Part shown: one piece after another, positions 1-3,434 of the stretch
Position numbering within the stretch: position 1 is the first letter of the stretch
Layout of the letters: every line of letters begins with the position of its first letter
Assembly: GCA_023423675.1 (NCBI GenBank)
Contig: JAFAFD010000014.1
Coordinates: 1 to 9,435 of the forward strand
DNA from: Pseudomonadota bacterium
Lineage (GTDB): Bacteria; Pseudomonadota; Gammaproteobacteria; Xanthomonadales; Xanthomonadaceae
DNA: 9,435 nucleotides
Direction of reading: 5' to 3'
Made by a program: the position numbers and the translations under genes
Notes under the pieces: model-generated
The model's database searches: none
What the model was told of the DNA's origin: nothing
What the model saw: only the letters and a program-made list of their open reading frames with translations

Positions 1-163
1 ACAGCACCTGATCGCTGGGCAATCTGCGCCTGCGAATTGTGGCCTGCGAGGAGAGCTCCAACGCGCTGGACACCCATTCCACCGGGATGTTCTGGGTGAA
101 GGTGCTCAGGTCGGAAAAATTGAACAGATCACCAAGGTCGAGCAGCTGCTGTTGGATGGACAC
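1..163 (-). CDS. IS4-family transposase, N-terminal part (cut by window edge)
   Basis: The minus strand reads 54 codons from a GTG at 161-163 to the window edge. The peptide begins with SIQQQLLDLGDLFNF and continues through IPVEWVSSALELSS and IRRRRLPSDQVL. I recognise this as the N-terminal domain of IS4-type DDE transposases: E. coli IS4 has a similar basic RxRRLP stretch at the same place. The catalytic DDE domain is outside the window. No Shine-Dalgarno sequence precedes the GTG; instead a hairpin with a T run ends five bases before it, so translation is probably weak or regulated. No ATG is available close by, which is why GTG was chosen. Whether the full gene is intact cannot be told. 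Confidence 0.75.
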   Translation of the reverse strand, partial: MSIQQQLLDLGDLFNFSDLSTFTQNIPVEWVSSALELSSQATIRRRRLPSDQVL

Positions 164-197
164 AAAAAATCCGATGCCAGAAGACTGGCATCGGATT
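164..197 (-). terminator. Hairpin plus T run just before the transposase start
   Basis: A perfect 13-bp inverted repeat (168-180 with 185-197, loop 181-184) is followed on the minus strand by six consecutive T residues (169-164). It has the form of a rho-independent terminator reading towards the transposase. Placed immediately before the start codon, it could stop transcripts entering the element from outside or block ribosome access. Protection of this kind is known for other IS elements; its function here is inferred. Confidence 0.6.
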
Positions 198-231
198 CTG
201 ATTGGCCCAGCTGCTTAAGTGAACAGCATTA

Positions 232-298
232 CGACCAAGGCCGGGGCTCTTCTACAACTGGTGCCGGAAACAGGAGTCGAACCTACGACCTACGCATT
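232..298. repeat. Direct repeat, distal copy (att-like, tRNA-Thr 3' half plus terminator arm)
   Basis: This 67-bp segment matches 2217-2283 with only two differences (positions 249 and 285). It carries the tRNA-Thr sequence from just 3' of the anticodon to the CCA end, plus part of the downstream terminator. Identity stops at 298/299, inside the tRNA anticodon loop, and at 231/232, where the IS begins. A displaced tRNA 3' end in direct orientation is the classic scar of tyrosine-recombinase integration into a tRNA gene, so I read it as the far attachment site of the element between the copies. Confidence 0.85.
259..298 (-). pseudogene. tRNA-Thr 3' fragment (displaced)
   Basis: This is tRNA nucleotides 37-76 of the Thr(CGT) gene, including the T arm, acceptor 3' strand and encoded CCA, with one change in the T stem (position 285). 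The 5' half is absent: upstream sequence is unrelated and no cloverleaf can form, so it is not a functional tRNA. Confidence 0.85.
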
Positions 299-580
299 CT
301 GCGGCCCAATGCAAACGACCCTTCCGCTGCTCGACACGTCCGGCCGATCCGGAAGGGAAACGATGGAATCAATGATTTCCTCGATCTCAAAGCCTCGTTG
401 ATCAGGCTCATCATCGGACCTTAGCCCATCCTATGAAAGCTCTTTCACCAAGACATCGACGAGCAGATCGCGGTCACGGGCAATGAGATATCCGAGGCCA
501 CGCACGTGCAAGTCGCAATGATTTTTTGATGCAACTTCAACCAACACCGCAAGCAGATGGGATGAGATAGTCCTTGTCAT
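290..580 (-). pseudogene. Small ORF split by an in-frame amber codon (function unknown)
   Basis: From ATG at 578-580 the minus strand encodes 49 residues (starting MTRTISSHLLAVLVEVASK, ending VLVKELS) up to a TAG at 431-433. The same frame then stays open for 46 more codons, with protein-like content including FEIEEIIDSIVSLPDRPDV, to a TAG at 290-292. That second stop and the two codons before it are supplied by the tRNA-Thr repeat, so the original 3' end may have been replaced when the island formed. It lies 44 bases after the immunity-like gene and reads the same way, so it may be a further immunity or orphan gene. A stop codon precedes the ATG in frame, which fixes the start. No good Shine-Dalgarno sequence is seen. 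I recognise no family. It may be a pseudogene, a real 49-residue protein, or chance. Confidence 0.45.
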
Positions 581-624
581 TACAGTATCTTCGGCCCTGC
601 GCTATTTTGCACGAACAAGCAGGC

Positions 625-957
625 TCAGCTCCAGATGACGATGCTACCGTCGGGCCCGTTCAGTTGCATGGCTTCTGGACCGGAGTACCCGTGTTCTGTC
701 AAGTCGACGGTGAGAAATTTGTCGCCCGAAAATACCATCGTCATTTTTACATCATCGACCAGACAATCGACCAACTTCAATCGGAGCGACGTATGTGTCA
801 GCGGGTCCGCACGCTCATCACAGGAGAGCGTGTATCCGTTATAAATATGAAGGAACCATCCATCATCAGTTCCAACCTGAACCTGCTCTTCCTCGAAGGT
901 CAACGTTACATGCTTGCCCTTGAGATGTTGAAAAGTGTCTGATCGATGCTCGTTCAT
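625..957 (-). CDS. Putative Rhs-linked immunity protein (110 aa)
   Basis: This is a 110-residue acidic cytosolic-type protein with no signal peptide or membrane segment. It starts 15 bases after the rhs stop codon; AGGGTGAG, which overlaps that stop, gives a Shine-Dalgarno site 9 bases from the ATG, so the two genes are almost certainly co-transcribed and coupled. It shows two beta-rich half-repeats, each pairing a hydrophobic strand with a DG or GD turn (residues about 13-45 and 62-90), and ends with YSGPEAMQLNGPDGSIVIW. This layout and ending remind me of small proteins of the DUF6188 type found beside polymorphic toxins, but I could not check the family. By position and size the likely job is to bind and neutralise the C-terminal toxin of the upstream Rhs protein. 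Base composition is clearly less GC-rich than in the genes to the right. Confidence 0.7.
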   Translation of the reverse strand: MNEHRSDTFQHLKGKHVTLTFEEEQVQVGTDDGWFLHIYNGYTLSCDERADPLTHTSLRLKLVDCLVDDVKMTMVFSGDKFLTVDLTEHGYSGPEAMQLNGPDGSIVIWS

Positions 958-972
958 CTGATGTATCTCACC

Positions 973-1986
973 CTACTTGATTGGAAAATGCGACTTTGAA
1001 TTGGGCAAGGTCTTTCCTGTGTTTGGATCAACACCTTGCTTACCTGCATTCTCATATTTTATGTAGCCCGCCGGGTATCCGGGACTGGCCCCCTTTGGCG
1101 GCGTCGGATCCATCATCCGCATGGTTGCCACTTGTCGATTGGCGCCCCCCGCCCCACCTGTAAAGGCGACACCGGTTTGCTTGCCCCCCGGATTTGTCAC
1201 TGGAGAGGGCCCTGTTGAGCCTGGGGGCACAGGGAACGCGGTTCCGTTTGATGAGACAACAAAATTTGGAGAGGAAGCAGGTGCTGGAGCGGGAACTGAA
1301 GCAGATGTTGATGCCGCTGCTGTTGGTGCAGGTAGTGACCGAGACTGTTGTGCAGAGTCGATCGCGCCTGTCATCAACGAGGCGGCGGTAGGACCAACGA
1401 CGGGAGTTGCTCGAACTATCGCGTAGGTCAACACAAGGGCTGCGGGACCAAATGTGTTGTACGCGGCAGGATCGCTTGCTACCGAATCAGCGTGTCGCTC
1501 GGCCGCGCGCTCCTGACGACCGTCAGGGTCATTAAACCGGTAAGGATTGTTTGCAGCGTATCTGTATCGGTTGAAGGATGATCCAGGATTGTCGTCTGGT
1601 GTCACCGGATCCACCGACAGGAATACCCCCAACTGCGGATCCATGTACCGCTGCTGCATGTAGCTCAGCCCCGTGGCTGCGTCGCTTACGTGCCCCGTGT
1701 ACCCCGGCCCATCCGTGACTTGCCCGCCAACGACCGCTCCATAGGGCTCATAGTCGTAGCGCTTGATCACGTTGCCATTGGCATCGCTCTCAGCCACAAC
1801 CGAGCCCAAGGCATCCGTGTGGATGTAAGTGACCGTCGTCTGGGCGATTGCGACTGGCGACAAGCCGAAGCCAATCAGCAGCAAGCAGCACAGCCACGCG
1901 CCAAATGCTCCCAATTCCCGAATTCGATCTCCACAACCCCTCAAGCGGGACGACACACCGCCTGCAGTTCCCCCGAACCTGCGCAT
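973..1986 (-). CDS. Short secreted Rhs-family protein with variable C-terminal toxin-like tail
   Basis: This 337-residue protein has only the end of an Rhs polypeptide. Residues 1-48 form a long Sec signal peptide (hydrophobic core about 28-48, cleavage after AIA). Residues 53-157 are the Rhs-repeat-associated core, with YIHTDALGSVVAESDANG, RYDYEPYG, GLSYMQQRYMDPQLGVFLSVDP and the closing NNPYRFNDPDGR. A hydrophobic stretch (178-207) and a Pro/Ala/Ser-rich linker (217-262) follow. The tail from about 268 carries YPAGYIKYENAGKQ, PNTGKTLP and a terminal SHFPIK. The core is diagnostic of polymorphic toxins, whose post-core tail normally holds the toxin. I do not recognise this tail's activity. 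Full-length Rhs proteins exceed 1,000 residues; this is a mini-Rhs exported by its own signal peptide. Start chosen: ATG with GAGGG 9 bases upstream. The immunity-like gene follows at once. Confidence 0.85.
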   Translation of the reverse strand: MRRFGGTAGGVSSRLRGCGDRIRELGAFGAWLCCLLLIGFGLSPVAIAQTTVTYIHTDALGSVVAESDANGNVIKRYDYEPYGAVVGGQVTDGPGYTGHVSDAATGLSYMQQRYMDPQLGVFLSVDPVTPDDNPGSSFNRYRYAANNPYRFNDPDGRQERAAERHADSVASDPAAYNTFGPAALVLTYAIVRATPVVGPTAASLMTGAIDSAQQSRSLPAPTAAASTSASVPAPAPASSPNFVVSSNGTAFPVPPGSTGPSPVTNPGGKQTGVAFTGGAGGANRQVATMRMMDPTPPKGASPGYPAGYIKYENAGKQGVDPNTGKTLPNSKSHFPIK

Positions 1987-2004
1987 CCTTCCAATCCCTC
2001 AAAG

Positions 2005-2021
2005 AGCCTTGAAGCAAGGCT
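2005..2021 (-). promoter_or_regulatory. Hairpin in the rhs leader
   Basis: A 7-bp stem (2005-2011 with 2015-2021, three-base loop) lies in the rhs 5' leader, a few bases upstream of the GAGGG ribosome-binding site. It could influence message stability or ribosome access. No T run follows, so it is not a standard terminator. I could not identify a convincing promoter for rhs between here and the SMAG repeats. Confidence 0.3.
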
Positions 2022-2137
2022 GGGTATTCATAGCACGGAAATGGCCGGCTGCGGTTGGCAGGTCAGCAACAGGGCGCGGCGCTAAGCGCCTGGGACGCCG
2101 GCGGGCTGGTGGGCTGCGAGATTCGGAAACTGAGGGC

Positions 2138-2160
2138 TGCCAGCCGTGGGCTGGCACTAC
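2138..2160 (-). repeat. SMAG (GTAG-headed) REP-like stem-loop 1
   Basis: On the minus strand a GTAG tetranucleotide (2160-2157) is followed by an 8-bp perfect stem, TGCCAGCC/GGCTGGCA, with a CAC loop. This is the form of the SMAG elements that are dispersed by the hundred in Stenotrophomonas maltophilia genomes. Such elements are thought to be moved by RAYT transposases and can affect mRNA 3' ends. It lies between rhs and tRNA-Thr, inside the cassette. Confidence 0.8.
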
Positions 2161-2175
2161 GGGTTGCCAGCATTC

Positions 2176-2198
2176 CGCCGGGCATGGCCCGGCGCTAC
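2176..2198 (-). repeat. SMAG (GTAG-headed) REP-like stem-loop 2
   Basis: On the minus strand GTAG (2198-2195) heads an 8-bp perfect stem, CGCCGGGC/GCCCGGCG, with a three-base loop. It has the same orientation as the neighbouring copy, 15 bases away, making a head-to-tail pair. The two stems differ in sequence but share the head and geometry, as expected for different SMAG subfamilies. Confidence 0.8.
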
Positions 2199-2206
2199 CA
2201 AGGCAC

Positions 2207-2236
2207 AAAAAAGCCCCGACCAAGGCCGGGGCTTTT
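2207..2236 (-). terminator. Rho-independent terminator of tRNA-Thr
   Basis: A 9-bp perfect stem (2209-2217 with 2228-2236) is followed by T residues on the minus strand (complement of the A run 2207-2212). It begins eight bases after the tRNA CCA end and clearly terminates the tRNA transcript. One arm and the loop are duplicated in the distal repeat at 232-251, where the insertion sequence has removed the other arm. Confidence 0.9.
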
Positions 2237-2283
2237 CTACAACTGGTGCCGGAAACAGGAGTCGAACCTGCGACCTACGCATT
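2217..2283. repeat. Direct repeat, proximal copy (att-like, within tRNA-Thr and its terminator)
   Basis: This is the partner of 232-298: 65 of 67 bases are identical, in the same orientation. It starts in the terminator stem and ends at tRNA nucleotide 37, immediately 3' of the anticodon, a usual crossover zone for tRNA-targeting tyrosine recombinases. The true repeat may have been longer on the terminator side, since the other copy is cut there by the IS. Confidence 0.85.
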
Positions 2284-2319
2284 ACGAATGCGCCGCTCTA
2301 CCAACTGAGCTATTCCGGC
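2244..2319 (-). tRNA. tRNA-Thr (anticodon CGT)
   Basis: The 76-base minus-strand gene folds into a full cloverleaf: acceptor GCCGGAA/TTCCGGC, D arm GCTC..GAGC with GTTGG in the loop, a five-pair anticodon stem, and a T arm with GGTTCGACTCC. The anticodon CGT (complement of 2284-2286) reads ACG threonine codons, and CCA is encoded. It has its own promoter and terminator. It serves as the integration site for the cassette to its left and is kept intact. Confidence 0.96.
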
Positions 2320-2329
2320 TGAGCACGCA

Positions 2330-2359
2330 ATTTTACGGGCAGCCCACCCCGCTGGTCAA
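2330..2359 (-). promoter_or_regulatory. Promoter of tRNA-Thr
   Basis: On the minus strand TTGACC (2359-2354) and TAAAAT (2335-2330) are separated by 18 bases, a good match to a sigma-70 promoter. Transcription would start about 3-4 bases before the tRNA 5' end. The -35 box overlaps the last codons of ldhA. Confidence 0.75.
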
Positions 2360-3360
2360 TCCGCCCCTACCCGGTTGGCACATGCCCGCCCGGCGGCGAA
2401 ATCGGCCAGGTTGCCCAGGGTGATGGCCGAGATCTCCTGCAGGGCCTCCACGGTGAAGAAGCCCTGGTGGCCGGTCACCAGCACGTTGGGGAAGGTCATC
2501 AGGCGCTGGAAGGCCTCGTCGTCGATGATCTCGCCGGACAGGTCCTGGAAGAACAGCGCGCTTTCCTGCTCGTAGACATCGATGGCCAGATGGCCCAGCC
2601 GGCGCGACTTCAGCGCGCGGATCACCGCATGGGTATCCACCAGCCCGCCACGCGAGGTGTTGACCAGCATCGCGCCGGGCTTCATCCGCGCCAGCGAGGC
2701 GTCGTTGATGAGGTGCTGGGTGTCCGGCGTCAGCGGGCAGTGCAGCGAAACGATGTCCGCGCGCGCCAGCAGCTCGTCCAGCCCCACGCTCTCCCCCACC
2801 CCATCGAAGTCCGGCGATGGGTACGGGTCATGGCCGAGCACGGTGCAGCCCATGCCACGGAAGATGCGTGCGGTGGCCAGGCCGATCTTGCCGGTGCCGA
2901 CGATGCCCACGGTGCGCCCGTGCAGGGTGCGGCCGAGCAGGCCGTCCAGCATGAAGTTGCCTTCGCGCACGCGGTTGTAGGCGCGGTGGGTCTGCCGGTT
3001 GAGGGTCATCACCAGCGCCAGCGCGTGTTCGGCCACGGCTTCGGGCGAATAGGCCGGCACGCGGGCAACGAACAGGCCCAGGCGCGCGGCCTCGGCCAGA
3101 TCGACGTTGTTGAAGCCGGCGCAGCGCAGCAGCACGGCGCGCACGCCCAGTGCGTGCAGCGCCTGCAGCACGGGGGCATCAAGGCGGTCGTTGACGAATA
3201 CGCAGACGGCGGCGCAGTCCTGCGCCAGTGCTGCGGTGTGCACATCCAGCGCCGCGTCGAAATGGACGAACCGGAAGCCCTGCCCGGCGCCGTCGCGCGC
3301 GTTGGCTTCTTCCAGGAAGCGGCGGTCGTAGGGACGGGCGCTGAACACGGCAATCTGCAT
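2356..3360 (-). CDS. ldhA: D-lactate dehydrogenase, fermentative, NAD-dependent
   Basis: This 334-residue cytosolic enzyme interconverts pyruvate and D-lactate with NADH/NAD+, which regenerates NAD+ when oxygen is scarce. It aligns by eye along its whole length with E. coli LdhA (329 residues), sharing RCAGFNNVDL, RVPAY.PEAVAEHA and SLHCPLTP. The 2-hydroxyacid dehydrogenase nucleotide site is GTGKIG (G155, G157, G160). The expected catalytic residues are present: Arg237 in NTSRGG, Glu264 in DVYE and His298 in TGHQ. The ATG has only a weak upstream G-rich site. The gene follows the autotransporter gene on the same strand, but a strong hairpin lies between them, so it is probably transcribed separately. 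The stop overlaps the tRNA-Thr promoter. I see nothing odd in the protein. Confidence 0.93.
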   Translation of the reverse strand: MQIAVFSARPYDRRFLEEANARDGAGQGFRFVHFDAALDVHTAALAQDCAAVCVFVNDRLDAPVLQALHALGVRAVLLRCAGFNNVDLAEAARLGLFVARVPAYSPEAVAEHALALVMTLNRQTHRAYNRVREGNFMLDGLLGRTLHGRTVGIVGTGKIGLATARIFRGMGCTVLGHDPYPSPDFDGVGESVGLDELLARADIVSLHCPLTPDTQHLINDASLARMKPGAMLVNTSRGGLVDTHAVIRALKSRRLGHLAIDVYEQESALFFQDLSGEIIDDEAFQRLMTFPNVLVTGHQGFFTVEALQEISAITLGNLADFAAGRACANRVGAD

Positions 3361-3395
3361 GGGCGGGCCTGCACGGAAATCCTGCGCAGACCATA

Positions 3396-3427
3396 GCGCA
3401 CCGGCGGCGATGCTGCCGCCGGTGCGC
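3396..3427. terminator. Perfect 13-bp hairpin between autotransporter gene and ldhA
   Basis: The stem 3396-3408 pairs with 3415-3427 around a six-base loop. It begins seven bases after the autotransporter stop codon, so it is placed as a 3'-end structure. There is no T run on either strand beyond a CCCTTTACT on the plus strand, so it may act as a message-stabilising or weak, Rho-assisted terminator rather than a classical one. Confidence 0.5.
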
Positions 3428-3434
3428 CCTTTAC

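Larger units (their letters stand above)
1..231 (-). mobile_element. IS4-family insertion sequence, outer end only
   Basis: The first 231 bases look like the transposase-proximal end of an IS4-family element that continues beyond the left edge. They contain the start of a transposase on the minus strand and, upstream of it, a 13-bp hairpin. The outer boundary is placed near 231 because position 232 begins a 67-bp segment matching 2217-2283 next to the tRNA-Thr gene; left of that the match stops abruptly. The sequence ending there (around 209-231) is the candidate terminal inverted repeat, but the partner end is not visible, so neither the repeat nor a target-site duplication can be confirmed. 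Confidence 0.7.

Noticed and set aside
259..340. Possible second complete tRNA gene
   Set aside because: Only nucleotides 37-76 match. The DNA that should encode the 5' half is unrelated and cannot pair with the acceptor strand.
152..424. Plus-strand 90-codon open frame across the IS end and the tRNA fragment
   Set aside because: It crosses a transposon boundary and a tRNA-derived repeat, which no conserved protein would do.
2068..2100. Third GTAG-type stem-loop next to the SMAG pair
   Set aside because: A short GC-rich inverted repeat exists there, but it lacks the GTAG head and has too small a loop for the family.
300..2200. Integrase or recombinase gene inside the tRNA-flanked cassette, and a CRISPR array
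   Set aside because: No open frame on either strand of this stretch shows tyrosine or serine recombinase motifs, and no regularly spaced repeats are present.
2467..3396. 309-codon plus-strand open frame opposite ldhA
   Set aside because: ldhA is recognised along its whole length on the minus strand; this frame shows no domain of its own.
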